A DNA stretch of 64,000 bases from Flavobacterium sp. MDT1-60 (GCF_014844035.1 NZ_CP062159.1:1984001-2048000), one strand, 5' to 3'. Positions 17,858 through 26,926 are shown, counted from the stretch's first letter. Program-made: numbers and translations. Notes: generated by a model not told the origin, from the sequence alone.

Positions 17858-19289
17858 ATTCAAATTATATCAATATAGTGTTGCGGTAGGTTTATGCCTT
17901 GCTGTAGCGGGCTGTAAAGCTCCTGCGGCAGAGACGGCGACGACCAGCACACCCGTTCCTGAAGCATTTGGTATTGCAAAAGCTCAGGATACAACCAATA
18001 CGTCTACTGTAAAATGGAATGCGTTCTTTAAGGATCAAAACCTTGTTGATTTGATTGATGTGGCCCTGAAAAACAATCAGGAGTTAAACATGACGCTACA
18101 GGAAATCGAAATAGCAAAAAATGATATTAGGGTTCGCAAAGGCCTTTTATTACCAACTGTCGGAGTACGCGCCGGAGCTGGAGTAGAGAAAGTAGGGAGG
18201 TACACCAGCCAAGGGGCTGGTGATGCCACTACAGAAATAAAACCAGGTATTGAAACGCCTGATCCGCTTGGAGATTTTACCATTGCGGCTTATGCAAACT
18301 GGGAAGTAGATATTTGGAAAAAACTGCGTAATTCTAAAAAAGCAGCAGTAAACAGATATTTGGCTACTGTTGAAGGAAAGAACTTTGTAGTGACTAACCT
18401 TATTGCTGAAATTGCTGATTCTTACTATGAACTATTGGCTTTGGACAGTCAATTGGATATTGTAAAACAGACGATCACTTTGCAATCAAATGCTTTGGAA
18501 ATTGTAAAAATTCAAAAACAGGCAGCGAGAGCAACAGAATTGGGAGTTAAGAAATTTGAGGCAGAGGTTTTAACTTCAAAAAGTCTGGAATTTGATATTC
18601 TACAGCAAATAAAAGAAAATGAGAATAAAATTAATTTCCTGCTAGGTCGTTATCCGCAGGAAATTAAAAGAACAAACAGCAACTTCCTGACTTTGTTACC
18701 AGCTTCAGTTAGTGCCGGTATGCCGTCTCAATTGTTGATGAACCGTCCTGACGTGAAACAAGCAGAATTAGAATTGGTTGCTGCTAAATTGGATGTAAAA
18801 GTAGCTCGTGCCGAATTTTATCCGTCACTTGATATTTCGGCAGCTTTTGGAGTACAGGCTTTCAAACCTTCTTATTTGTTCACGTTCCCGGAATCCATTT
18901 TGTATTCTTTAACCGGAGATCTTGCTGCACCTTTGATTAACAGAAATGCCATTAAAGCAGAGTTTTCAAGCGCTAATGCAAGACAGCTTCAGGCTTTATA
19001 CAATTATGATAAAACTATTTTAAACGCTTATTTAGAAGTATCTAATCAGCTTTCTAAAATCGATAACCTTCAAAAGAGTTATGATCTAAAATCACAACAA
19101 GTTGATGCGTTAAACACTTCAATTGATGTCTCTAATGATTTATTTAAATCGGCCAGAGTTGATTATTTTGAAGTTTTAATGACACAGCGTGACGCATTAG
19201 AATCGAAATTAGAATTGATCGATACTAAAAAAGAACAACTCAACGCTGCAGTTCATGTTTACAGAGACTTAGGCGGAGGTTGGAAGTAG
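17850..19289 (+). CDS. TolC/NodT-type outer-membrane efflux factor
   Basis: Outer-membrane channel lipoprotein of 479 aa starting at the ATG at 17850; an upstream in-frame ATT/ATG at 17838 is less likely because the signal peptide (MSKFKLYQYSVAVGL...VAGC) begins cleanly here. Lipobox VAGC, Cys22. Two long TolC repeats of coiled-coil helices (DVALKNNQELNMTLQEIEIAKND; NRPDVKQAELELVAAKLDVKVARAEFYPSL) are visible; the latter is a NodT-class signature. Overlaps the permease gene by 8 bases, so it is the third gene of the RND operon. Confidence 0.95.
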   Translation: MSKFKLYQYSVAVGLCLAVAGCKAPAAETATTSTPVPEAFGIAKAQDTTNTSTVKWNAFFKDQNLVDLIDVALKNNQELNMTLQEIEIAKNDIRVRKGLLLPTVGVRAGAGVEKVGRYTSQGAGDATTEIKPGIETPDPLGDFTIAAYANWEVDIWKKLRNSKKAAVNRYLATVEGKNFVVTNLIAEIADSYYELLALDSQLDIVKQTITLQSNALEIVKIQKQAARATELGVKKFEAEVLTSKSLEFDILQQIKENENKINFLLGRYPQEIKRTNSNFLTLLPASVSAGMPSQLLMNRPDVKQAELELVAAKLDVKVARAEFYPSLDISAAFGVQAFKPSYLFTFPESILYSLTGDLAAPLINRNAIKAEFSSANARQLQALYNYDKTILNAYLEVSNQLSKIDNLQKSYDLKSQQVDALNTSIDVSNDLFKSARVDYFEVLMTQRDALESKLELIDTKKEQLNAAVHVYRDLGGGWK

Positions 19290-19321
19290 AATGCCTATTT
19301 TAATTAGTTATTAGTAGGAGG

Positions 19322-19354
19322 CCTCCCGGAAGTAAAATTCTGGGAGGTTTTTTT
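19322..19354 (+). terminator. Intrinsic terminator of the RND operon
   Basis: CCTCCCGGAA (19322-19331) pairs with TTCTGGGAGG (19338-19347), followed by a T-run, about 30 bases past the outer-membrane factor. Confidence 0.9.
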
Positions 19355-19459
19355 GTTTCAGCTCAATATGCTTAAACTTCGGATAATAACAAGTTATCAT
19401 TCTATTAAACCCGATTTTAGATTATACCTGAATCTCCGTTTATTGCAAATCACCTGATC

Positions 19460-20593
19460 CTATAGTTGATTATTTGTTTTTGCATCATTTATTAATTCTA
19501 TAATCTTTAAAGCTACATCGCTTGACGATTGAAAATTTTGTCCCGTGACAATTCTTCCATCGGTTTCTACATGTGAGACGTTGCCTTTAGAAAACTTAAA
19601 AGTGCCACCTCTTTCTTCAATTGTCTTTTGAATTAAGAACGGAAAGTACTTAAAATATTCTCCATCTTGTTTTTCGAATGAATCAGGGTAACCACTAATT
19701 TTTTTCCCCGCTACTAAATACTTGCCATCATTTGTTTTTAAGTTCACAATTCCTGCTGTTCCATGGCAAACAGAAGAAATAACACCTTTGTTTTCTTCGT
19801 ATACTTTTAAAGCAATAGTTTGAATTTGTTTGTTTTCCGGTACATTATACATAGCAGCTCCGCCACCAACATAATAAACAGCTTTATAATTTTTTGAAGC
19901 AATTTCTTCGGGTTTTTTAGTGTTTTTTATAGCATACATAAAATCCGGATCAAATAAATATTGCTTTTGTAAAGTGTCGGATGTATTGATATAGGCTAAT
20001 GGAATACTTCCTCCTTCCGGACTTACAAAATCGACCGTGTATCCAGATATTTTAAAAGTATTGTAGGCGTTTACTATTTCAGCAAAACTATTGCCAGTAG
20101 CTATGGTCGATTTGCCATAATAATGGGCATTTGAAACAATAAACAAAATTTGCTTTCCTGATTTATTACTGCTTAGACTGCTTGCCGATTTACTTATTAT
20201 TTTCCATTCGCCCTGAATCTTTTTGAGTAAAAACAGATCAATAAATTCCATTTTTTTGTCAGGTATTACTATTTCTGCCTTAGCCAAAGCTATATTGTTA
20301 TATAGATCAATTGAAATAATTCTGCCTACGCGACCATTAAACTGTCCCTGCTTGTCATTTTTAAACCATGTGGTGTATTCGCTAATAGGTACAATCCATA
20401 AGTCTTTGTCTTTATGGCCTAAAAATAGATTGGCTTCGGAATAAAATGCTTTTTCGATGCTATCAGGTTTATTATAAGAAGTACCATCAAGGTAATTTTG
20501 AATACATTTTTTAACAGCTGCCTCTTCTTCTGTTTGTGCTAATAAACAAGTTGGCAAAAATACTAGTGCGATAAAATAGATAATTTTTTTCAT
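19460..20593 (-). CDS. Secreted fusion: SnoaL/lumazine-binding-like domain plus DJ-1/PfpI domain
   Basis: A 377-aa protein with signal peptide MKKIIYFIALVFLPTCLLAQ. Residues about 22-145 look like an NTF2/SnoaL-fold putative lumazine-binding domain (VKKCIQNYLDGTSYNKPDSIEKAF, ...KIQGEWKIISKSAS). Residues about 148-375 are a DJ-1/PfpI (Hsp31-like) domain with the nucleophile elbow SVCHGTAG and a YVGGGAAMY loop. DJ-1 proteins handle glyoxal-type aldehydes or damaged residues, usually inside the cell, so export is unusual. Combined call from two pattern recognitions; the enzyme activity is not proven. Confidence 0.8.
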   Translation of the reverse strand: MKKIIYFIALVFLPTCLLAQTEEEAAVKKCIQNYLDGTSYNKPDSIEKAFYSEANLFLGHKDKDLWIVPISEYTTWFKNDKQGQFNGRVGRIISIDLYNNIALAKAEIVIPDKKMEFIDLFLLKKIQGEWKIISKSASSLSSNKSGKQILFIVSNAHYYGKSTIATGNSFAEIVNAYNTFKISGYTVDFVSPEGGSIPLAYINTSDTLQKQYLFDPDFMYAIKNTKKPEEIASKNYKAVYYVGGGAAMYNVPENKQIQTIALKVYEENKGVISSVCHGTAGIVNLKTNDGKYLVAGKKISGYPDSFEKQDGEYFKYFPFLIQKTIEERGGTFKFSKGNVSHVETDGRIVTGQNFQSSSDVALKIIELINDAKTNNQL

Positions 20594-20848
20594 AAGCTTT
20601 TGGAATTAAATTTTTCACAAAGCTATGATTGATGGGATTTGAATCGGAATAAATTTATAATTCAGGAGTCCTGATTTATAAATTAGGACTAAAAAAATAA
20701 GTTTCTAGACATTTTGCAAGTATTCGTAACTTTTTTATCGTTGTCACCTCTGGATTATTATAAGAGAATTACTTGTTCTTTTACGTTATAAAATTCGAGG
20801 TGAGTTTTAAGACTTGGAATTTGGAATTTGATATTTAGAATTTTTTTA

Positions 20849-22558
20849 TCATTTCGGCATAAATATTTTTGCTTTAAATCCTTTATCAGGTTCTGTCTCA
20901 AAATCAATAATTCCTTTAACAGCCTGAATACGGCTTTCCATATTTTGGAGGCCATTTTTTATCATCTTAGTTTTTTCGCACCCGATACCATTATCAGTAT
21001 AGTTTATAAAGATTGATTTTTGATCACTTTCAAATTTTATAAGAACTAAATTTGCCATGCTGTGTTTCTTCATATTCACCATTAGTTCCTGTAAAATTCG
21101 ACTAACGGTAATCTTTTTTGCATCGTCAATACTTTCCCAGTCTATATTCTCTAAATTAGTAATAATGATATTTCTTTCATTTGTATTATAAACCGAAAGC
21201 ATTTCCTTCATGCTGTTGGTAAAATCAATGCCAGTATCAATTCGATTGTTTTCTTTTGAAATTCCTCTTACACGTCCGTAAATATCATCTAATTTTTGGA
21301 GTAGATTCTCTTTAATATTTTCTTTCGATAGTGACTGAGATTCTGCAAAAGCAATTACCTGATAGACATCGTTTGCTAATTCATCGTGGATTTTTTTTGC
21401 AATTCGGGTTTCAGTGTTATAGGAAGTCTTAAATTCTATAGCCTTATTTTTATTTTTATAATAACGTATTAGAATGGTTATTAAAATGGTTAAAAAAACA
21501 AGAACGATTACAAATACAATTCTTAGATATTTTGCTCTTTGAAGTGATAATAGATTTTCTGTTTTTTCTAAACGAAGTTTTGCATTTTCATCTTTTTCTT
21601 TTTTAGCATCGTATTTAATCTTCGCAAACTTATTTTTAAAGTTATTTCTAATCTTAATAATGCTGTCGTTTAGTGTAAAATACTTTTGTACATATTTGTT
21701 GTGATGCGCGCTGTAATTATTTGAAATTAAAATTTGGAGTGCTTCTAATCTTTCATCAACACTATTTAGTTTTGTAGCAATATTGTACGCCGAAAAAGCA
21801 TTTTCATCTGATTTTTGAATGTCTTTTTTAGCATAATAATCTGCCAGGTGAAGATAACTTTCAATACTTCCATAAGTGTCCTTGATTTCGTTTCTTCTAT
21901 GGAGAGCTTCCTTCATTAATTCGAATCCTTTTTCATCCATTCCGTTTTTAAAATAAGCATAACCTAAATTGTCTTGTATTCTAGCTTTAGTAGGCGCTTT
22001 AGATTTATCTTCTAAAAGTTTCCTGCTTAAAACAGATTCTAGAAGTATAATGGCCTTATCGTATTTTTTTTGCTGGATATAAACAGCTGCAATATTATTT
22101 AAAGGGGATAGCTTTTCTGTAGGATTTGTCAATTGATTTGCTGCTTCCTTATAATAAAGAATCGCGTCGGTATAAAGAGAAAGTTCTTTATCAGCAATGC
22201 CTAATCTAGTATTTATAGCACCTAAATAGTCTCCGTTTTTTTTAACATAAGGCAATGCTTCGGTCACTGTTTCCTTACTTCCATAGTAGTCGCCATTGAC
22301 TTGCTGAATGGCTGCCATTTCAATTAGTATGTATCCAATATTGGCACTGTCTTTTAAAGTTTCATAAAGTTGTTTTGATTTATTAAACTGGTAAAAAGCC
22401 GTATTAAAATTCTGTTTATCGCTATTTTCAATTGCTTTATTCCGTAAACTAAACGCTTCTTGTTGTATAGGGTCAGTAGGAGTATTAAGGGGCTTTTTTT
22501 CTTGACAGGAAAAAAGTAATAGAAGAATAATAAAATAAAAAAACGGGGACCGTAACAT
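20849..22558 (-). CDS. TPR histidine kinase, module copy 1 (lipoprotein-anchored)
   Basis: A 569-aa sensor. N-terminus MLRSPFFYF...LLFSC has a lipobox (Cys18). Tetratricopeptide repeats cover about residues 35-290 and should be extracytoplasmic. A charged helix (about 300-345) leads to one membrane span (about 346-365). The kinase half has phospho-acceptor His391 in IAKKIHDELANDV (HisKA_3-like) and an ATPase end with NMKKHS and GIGCEKTK. It is very like the 569-aa kinase at 34148-35857. No response regulator lies next to it. A lipoprotein gene (22610) precedes it by 51 bases. Confidence 0.9.
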   Translation of the reverse strand: MLRSPFFYFIILLLLFSCQEKKPLNTPTDPIQQEAFSLRNKAIENSDKQNFNTAFYQFNKSKQLYETLKDSANIGYILIEMAAIQQVNGDYYGSKETVTEALPYVKKNGDYLGAINTRLGIADKELSLYTDAILYYKEAANQLTNPTEKLSPLNNIAAVYIQQKKYDKAIILLESVLSRKLLEDKSKAPTKARIQDNLGYAYFKNGMDEKGFELMKEALHRRNEIKDTYGSIESYLHLADYYAKKDIQKSDENAFSAYNIATKLNSVDERLEALQILISNNYSAHHNKYVQKYFTLNDSIIKIRNNFKNKFAKIKYDAKKEKDENAKLRLEKTENLLSLQRAKYLRIVFVIVLVFLTILITILIRYYKNKNKAIEFKTSYNTETRIAKKIHDELANDVYQVIAFAESQSLSKENIKENLLQKLDDIYGRVRGISKENNRIDTGIDFTNSMKEMLSVYNTNERNIIITNLENIDWESIDDAKKITVSRILQELMVNMKKHSMANLVLIKFESDQKSIFINYTDNGIGCEKTKMIKNGLQNMESRIQAVKGIIDFETEPDKGFKAKIFMPK

Positions 22559-22609
22559 ATAAATTTACTTTCCCCGAAAATAGTAATTAATTAGATACTA
22601 AAAGTATAT

Positions 22610-22801
22610 TTATTCATCAGTTGGCGGTGGTGGCGGTGGAGGCTTAGGACCGTCATCACCAGGGCCATCAGCCTGAGTTGGTTTAGAAGGATCAATAATT
22701 TTTTCTGTTTTCTTTTTTGGCTGAGTTTCGTATTCGTCAGCAGTACAAGAAAATATAGTAAACAATAAAGCGAAAGCGCTTAAAAGTAATAGTTTTTTCA
22801 T
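22610..22801 (-). CDS. Tiny lipoprotein with ADGPGDD motif, module copy 1
   Basis: A 63-aa protein: signal peptide MKKLLLLSAFALLF, lipobox IFSC, then a lysine- and proline-rich tail with QADGPGDDGP and PPPPPPP near the end. Only about 45 residues remain after lipid attachment, so it is probably a surface or periplasmic peptide rather than an enzyme. It precedes the TPR kinase gene by 51 bases and has a counterpart at 35909-36097 with YADGPGDD. It may be a ligand or partner of the TPR domain; that is inference. Confidence 0.75.
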   Translation of the reverse strand: MKKLLLLSAFALLFTIFSCTADEYETQPKKKTEKIIDPSKPTQADGPGDDGPKPPPPPPPTDE

Positions 22802-22839
22802 TTTAATTTAATTTAGAAATTAGACATGAGTATGGCCGT

Positions 22840-23113
22840 CCGGAGTGCATCCGGAGTTTGTTAATGGCAATACCAAATTGATTTTTGGGAAGTAAACTGT
22901 GTAGAACTATAAGACGTTATTTATACTTCCCGAATGAACTCAGTCTTACGGTTCTCACACTGTTTATTTGAACTAGTTTTATATTTTGTTAAATCTGCAG
23001 ATAAAACGTGAACTAATTTCTATGGCAAAGTAAAGGCGTTTTTAAGCCTTTGTTTATAGGGGATTCCCAGAATTCCCGCATTTTCCTGAGATTCCCAGGA
23101 AATCCTAAAACAA
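22840..23113. repeat. GPGDD-module intergenic element, copy 1
   Basis: Contains two interleaved inverted repeats. Repeat 1 is GGGAAGTA (22887-22894) with TACTTCCC (22924-22931). Repeat 2 is GTGTAGAACTATAAGAC (22899-22915) with GTCTTACGGTTCTCACAC (22943-22960). The order 1-2-1'-2' is that of a pseudoknot if transcribed. A separate hairpin is AAAGGC (23032-23037) with GCCTTT (23046-23051). The minus strand reads TTACTTTG at 23026-23033, close to a -7 box. The direction of transcription is uncertain. Confidence 0.7.
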
Positions 23114-23250
23114 AATAAAAGGCACAATAAATTTAGGTTTGTTACAACATGTTACCTGACCGTAAAACCAACCTGAACCTTTATTATAATAGATGCAAAA
23201 GATCCTAAAAAGGTTGTCTCGGACTATTAATAAAAAGATGAAATTGCTGT

Positions 23251-23522
23251 TCGGAGTATATCCGGAGTTTGTTTGTGGCAATACCAAATTAATTTTTGGT
23301 GAAGTATGGCGTGTAGAACCGTAAGACTTTATTTATACTTCCCGAATAAACCTGGTCTTACGGTTTTCCACACTGTTAATTTGAACTAGTTTTATATATT
23401 TGTTTTAATCTGCAGATAAAACGTGAACTAATTCTATGGCAAGGTAAAGACGCTTGTAAGTCTTTCTTTATTGGGATTCCCGCGTTTTCCTGAGATTGCC
23501 AAGAAATCCTAAAACGAAAAAT
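23251..23522. repeat. GPGDD-module intergenic element, copy 2
   Basis: Same layout as copy 1. Repeat 1: GAAGTA (23301-23306) with TACTTC inside 23336-23343. Repeat 2: GTGTAGAACCGTAAGAC (23311-23327) with GTCTTACGGTTTTCCACAC (23355-23373). The hairpin is AAAGAC (23446-23451) with GTCTTT (23460-23465), a matched G-C to A-T change relative to copy 1. The plus-strand TATATTTG at 23395-23402 matches the -7 consensus toward the gene at 23529. Confidence 0.7.
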
Positions 23523-23528
23523 GAAATC

Positions 23529-24164
23529 ATGCACAGTCATACTTTAGAAGAATATAAAAAAGCGATTAAAATTAAATATGAGACAGAAAAAGAAGGAGAG
23601 TACTTTGATTATTTGTATAGCCCTTCTCGTGGAAAACTGCGCGATTTATGCTGGCTTATTTTTGAAAATAACCCAACTCAGGATGATTTAAATGTTTTTA
23701 GAAATTTATTTTGTTTAGATTTTGATCATACCAAAAAGAATAAGTTTAAGGAACAAAAAGATAAGTTCAGGCCTATTGAAACCTTTTTTAAAGGCGAAAC
23801 AGATCCATTGAATATTGATGCAATAAATCTCGCAGCAGTCATAGTTGATTTTCAACCGCGCCCTTTTAAAAAGTTTAATGAAAAGTGTAGAATTGAAGAA
23901 GCGAAACAGATTGAAATTACTGATAAAGCGAATGCAGTTGTTGAAATAGAGGAAGAAGTCATAGTAGTAGAGCGTTTAGTGAAAAATGAAAATGAAGAGT
24001 CGAAAGAAAATCCTGAAAAAGGAAATACTTTTTTTAATCTTGCGTCTATATTTTCTAAAAAAATAGGTCAGAAGATATATCCGAGAAAAATAATTACGAT
24101 AGGAATTGGAGCTGTCGCTTTGATGTCTTCTGCGCTTTTATACTTTGTGCAGAAAAAAGATTAG
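23529..24164 (+). CDS. Membrane-anchored protein of the GPGDD module, copy 1
   Basis: A 211-aa protein from the ATG at 23529 (MHSHTLEEYKKAIKIKY); a TTG at 23496 would add 11 residues from the repeat element. Residues about 5-130 form a cytoplasmic helical domain that I do not recognise (GKLRDLCWLIFENNPTQDDL, FRPIETFFKGETDPLNI, FQPRPFKKF). One hydrophobic span near the C-terminus (IITIGIGAVALMSSALLYF) is followed by only a few residues (VQKKD). Its counterpart at 36486-37424 has an extra domain after the span, so this copy may have lost it. Confidence 0.75.
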   Translation: MHSHTLEEYKKAIKIKYETEKEGEYFDYLYSPSRGKLRDLCWLIFENNPTQDDLNVFRNLFCLDFDHTKKNKFKEQKDKFRPIETFFKGETDPLNIDAINLAAVIVDFQPRPFKKFNEKCRIEEAKQIEITDKANAVVEIEEEVIVVERLVKNENEESKENPEKGNTFFNLASIFSKKIGQKIYPRKIITIGIGAVALMSSALLYFVQKKD

Positions 24165-24523
24165 AAAGAAAAGTTTCTAAAGGATAGTGGGAAGCATCTC
24201 GAAAAATAAAATGTAGGAAGTAAAAAGAATAATTTTTTAAGGAGTAATTAGGGCTTTGAAATAGTTTGTTTTTTGGCATATATTAGTTGTTATTTATATC
24301 TTAAAGATAAGCAAAATACACTAATTAACCTAATAAATATCAGTGAAATAACGTTTTTTTTTGCTCTTAAACAGCCTTTTTTTTATAACTTAGTCATTGA
24401 CAATTACTACTTTTGAAGACAATAAAACTTGCTTTTTCTGGATAATCGACTTGTAATAAAATTATTTATATTTATAAAACATTACAATAGATTTTGATCC
24501 CTGGTAACCAAAAAACATCTCTT
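24165..24523. other. AT-rich intergenic stretch
   Basis: No gene, repeat or clear terminator was seen. The AT content is very high (about 75% by eye). A TACTTTTG-like box (about 24407-24414) could belong to a promoter of the lipoprotein gene at 24524. Confidence 0.4.
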
Positions 24524-24814
24524 ATGAAAAAGCTTCTCATACTACTAATCGTTTTATGCACTATCGGTTGTAAAAAATATGTTGTCTCGTTTGAACAGCC
24601 AACGAATATGAAACTTGATAATTTAAAACTGGAAGTACTTCTGGATAAAAAGAAAGTTCAGGAAATTAACTTAAAAGCAACAAATGCAATGCCTTCGTAT
24701 GAAACAGTAGCATTGTCAATATCAGATGAGGGAAAACATCTGCTTCAGGTTAAAGTAAAAGATACGATCTTTAGTTATGATATAAATTATCCCGAAGAAA
24801 ATATATTCTTTTGA
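24524..24814 (+). CDS. Small lipoprotein of unknown function
   Basis: A 96-aa protein starting at the ATG at 24524 (MKKLLILLIVLCTIGC); the longer reading from 24494 adds 10 residues before the signal. Lipobox TIGC. The mature part resembles a short beta-sandwich (MKLDNLKLEVLLDKKKVQEINLKA, LSISDEGKHLLQVKVKDTIFSY). I do not recognise the family. It sits just before the cassette array. Confidence 0.65.
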   Translation: MKKLLILLIVLCTIGCKKYVVSFEQPTNMKLDNLKLEVLLDKKKVQEINLKATNAMPSYETVALSISDEGKHLLQVKVKDTIFSYDINYPEENIFF

Positions 24815-24922
24815 CAGCTCACTTAAAAGAGAATGGCAAGCCTCATATTGGAATTTTAAAACAGCAGTATAAATTTAGATTTCATTGACAGATGATTTTA
24901 TTTCAAATATAAAAAAACATAG

Positions 24923-25417
24923 ATGTTAAACAGTTTAAATAAAAATCAGCTTTACGTTTCAATATCAATATCTTTCTTATTATTCATTATTTTCAATTTT
25001 ATAATTGGACCAAGTTCTGTTTTTGGACTTGCTGAATTTATACAAAACAAAACAGGATACTTTTTTGGTGTTGGCATAAATACTCTGGATTATTTTTTAA
25101 TTTCATTAATTCCATTTATTGGATTACTAATAAATTCTAAAAGAAAAATACATAGCTGGATAGAAATACTAAAAGTTTATTTAACCATATTATTAAGCTG
25201 TATTGGTACTTTTAGTGTTGGATTATGTTTTTTAATTTCGAAGATAGGAAGTGCAAGTGAAAATCCTCTAATTCCACAATATTTGCGTGTTGAACCATTT
25301 AAAGGATACTCTTCATTTTTAATTGCTTTAGGTATTGTTTTAGCTTTTTCATTGGTTAAGAATGGCGTTAAAGAAACGGAAAATAGAATTGAGGAAATTG
25401 GTATGAAAAATGAATAA
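24923..25417 (+). CDS. Four-helix membrane protein, first gene of the cassette array
   Basis: A 164-aa integral membrane protein with four hydrophobic helices (about residues 13-40, 53-70, 80-107 and 130-147). No recognised family. A 133-base attC-like site (25429-25561) follows 11 bases after its stop, so it fits a gene cassette. The very AT-rich coding sequence is like that of the next three genes. Confidence 0.65.
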   Translation: MLNSLNKNQLYVSISISFLLFIIFNFIIGPSSVFGLAEFIQNKTGYFFGVGINTLDYFLISLIPFIGLLINSKRKIHSWIEILKVYLTILLSCIGTFSVGLCFLISKIGSASENPLIPQYLRVEPFKGYSSFLIALGIVLAFSLVKNGVKETENRIEEIGMKNE

Positions 25418-25428
25418 AACAGAACATG

Positions 25429-25561
25429 CGACAACTACTACAACGGATTTGGACAATTAGTTTTAATAGAAAGTTGGTTTTGTATTTGGCATGATTTGGC
25501 AAATCCGAAGAATGGGTTTAATTTAGTATGAAACTCGCTGTAATACCAGAACGTTAGGCGT
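25429..25561 (+). repeat. attC-like recombination site A
   Basis: An imperfect palindrome of about 133 bases. It opens with CTACTACAACGGATTTGG and closes with CTCGCTGTAATACCAG followed by the core GTTAGGC (25553-25559), an exact match to the attC R' core GTTRRRY. CGGATTTG (25444-25451) and CAAATCCG (25500-25507) form an 8-bp inner arm. The cassette after it begins TTAGGCGT, exactly complementary to ACGCCTAA at the start of site B. Confidence 0.65.
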
Positions 25562-25595
25562 AACCTTAACGAAACAGACAAATCAAATACATTTT

Positions 25596-26147
25596 ATGAA
25601 AGATCAAGGTGCAACTGTAGTAATAAATCATCATATCATAGATGGAAAACAAAATCAATACGAAAATTGGTTAAATGAGATTGGTCCAATTTGTAGAAGT
25701 TATGTTGGAAATATTGATTGGCAAATAATTCGTCCTATCCCGAATTTGACTTTTGATTATACGGTAATCATAAGATTTGATACCATTGAAAACCTTACAA
25801 AATGGATGGAGTCAAATGAAAGAAAAAATCTAATCAAAAAAGCACAACCTCTATTATCCAAAGATGATAAATATCTCATTAAATCCGGCTTAGATTTTCT
25901 TTTCTCAAATAACGATGAAAAACCAAAAGTTCCCGCTCGTTGGAAACAATATTTGGTTACATGGTCTGCTATTTATCCGTTATCAATTCTTATCCCGTTG
26001 CTTGTGCTTCCCATTTTAAAAATTTTAAATTTTCCAGAGAACAGATTTATCAATTCGTTTTTTATCTCCGGTGTTGTAGTTTTAATAATGGTCTATTTGC
26101 TAATGCCTAATTATACAAGGTTAATTAAAAAATGGCTTTACAAATAA
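25596..26147 (+). CDS. ABM-domain membrane protein (cassette gene)
   Basis: A 183-aa protein. Residues about 5-100 look like an antibiotic-biosynthesis-monooxygenase-type (ABM, ferredoxin-like dimeric alpha/beta) domain (VVINHHIIDGKQNQYENWL, TVIIRFDTIENLTKWM). Two membrane helices follow (about 125-145 and 152-171). Cassette-type gene: it lies between attC-like sites A and B. Domain recognition is moderate; substrate unknown. Confidence 0.72.
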   Translation: MKDQGATVVINHHIIDGKQNQYENWLNEIGPICRSYVGNIDWQIIRPIPNLTFDYTVIIRFDTIENLTKWMESNERKNLIKKAQPLLSKDDKYLIKSGLDFLFSNNDEKPKVPARWKQYLVTWSAIYPLSILIPLLVLPILKILNFPENRFINSFFISGVVVLIMVYLLMPNYTRLIKKWLYK

Positions 26148-26157
26148 TACAAAGGCG

Positions 26158-26293
26158 ACGCCTAAACTACTACAACGAATTTGGGCATTAGGCTTAATAG
26201 GAAATTGGTTTTGTATTCCGCATGATTTGGCAGATCTGAATAATTGGCTTAATTCAGTCATAAAACCCACTGTAGTACAAGACCGTTGGTAGC
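26158..26293 (+). repeat. attC-like recombination site B
   Basis: About 136 bases, closely related to site A. It opens ACGCCTAAAC-TACTACAACG and closes CACTGTAGTACAAGACC-GTTGGTA. TACTACA on the left pairs with TGTAGTA on the right. The left end is the exact complement of TTAGGCGT after site A, as expected of one cassette's two ends. The right core GTTGGTA departs from GTTRRRY. Confidence 0.65.
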
Positions 26294-26323
26294 AAGTAAA
26301 CACAAATAACATAGAATTGAAAT

Positions 26324-26872
26324 ATGAAAATCAGAATATTAATAATCATTACGTTAATCTTTATTTCCTGCAAAAAAGATATCGTAAACCAATCCAAAAA
26401 AAAAGAAATCACAAAAATACACACTGTTGAAAAGAAAGAAAATGTAAAAAAAGATATCGACACAGTTACAATTTCAAAAAAGCATAAAATAAACAAACTT
26501 CTCTGTGATTTAGACGGAGATAAATTGAATGAAATAGTTGAAATAGTAAGAGGTGCAAAAAGTGCAAAAAGTGGTTTAAGAATAATATTTGGAAATGGAA
26601 ATAGAACAGATTATTTCGGAATGGGAAATAATATTTTAGACCAAGGATTTGATGAAATAGATTGGGCAGGAATATTTGAAAAAGCACCTAAAAACGAAAT
26701 CTATTGGAATAATGTAAATGATGGTGGTGAAATATTATCCGAAGACGAAATAAAAGAATCTGATAAAATAAAACTATTAAATGACGGGATTTTTATACAT
26801 GCTGAAGAAAGTTGTGGCGGTGGAATAATCTATCTAAAAAACGGGAAATATGAATGGATTCAACAAGAATAG
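26324..26872 (+). CDS. Lipoprotein, cassette gene
   Basis: A 182-aa lipoprotein: signal MKIRILIIITLIFISC with lipobox ISC, a lysine-rich linker, then a globular part. DLDGDKLNEIVEIV resembles a calcium-loop motif of VCBS/FG-GAP-type repeats. The ending SCGGGIIYLKNGKYEW suggests a beta-rich fold. No family name. It lies between sites B and C. Confidence 0.65.
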   Translation: MKIRILIIITLIFISCKKDIVNQSKKKEITKIHTVEKKENVKKDIDTVTISKKHKINKLLCDLDGDKLNEIVEIVRGAKSAKSGLRIIFGNGNRTDYFGMGNNILDQGFDEIDWAGIFEKAPKNEIYWNNVNDGGEILSEDEIKESDKIKLLNDGIFIHAEESCGGGIIYLKNGKYEWIQQE

Positions 26873-26881
26873 AATGCCAGT

Positions 26882-26926
26882 CATTAACAGCTACTACAAT
26901 GTATTTGGACATTAGGCTTAATAGGA
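26882..26926 (+). repeat. Partial attC-like site C (left half only)
   Basis: CATTAAC then CTACTACAATGTATTTGGACATTAGGCTTAATAGG-type sequence matches the left half of sites A and B. The right half is missing; the next gene starts 13 bases later. Cassette loss by deletion is one explanation. Confidence 0.5.

Larger units (their letters stand above)
22802..23528. other. Gene-free stretch holding two tandem copies of a repeated leader element
   Basis: The stretch between the minus-strand lipoprotein and the plus-strand membrane protein holds two ~270-base copies (22840-23113 and 23251-23522), about 411 bases apart in phase. Between them, about 23114-23250, nothing convincing is seen; a 60-aa minus-strand reading frame there lacks protein-like features. 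Confidence 0.7.

Noticed and set aside
20600..20848. Decayed response regulator after kinase copy 1
   Set aside because: No receiver or helix-turn-helix traces could be read in either strand.
23105..23287. 60-aa minus-strand frame between the tandem elements
   Set aside because: It starts inside a repeat and lacks a signal or domain pattern.
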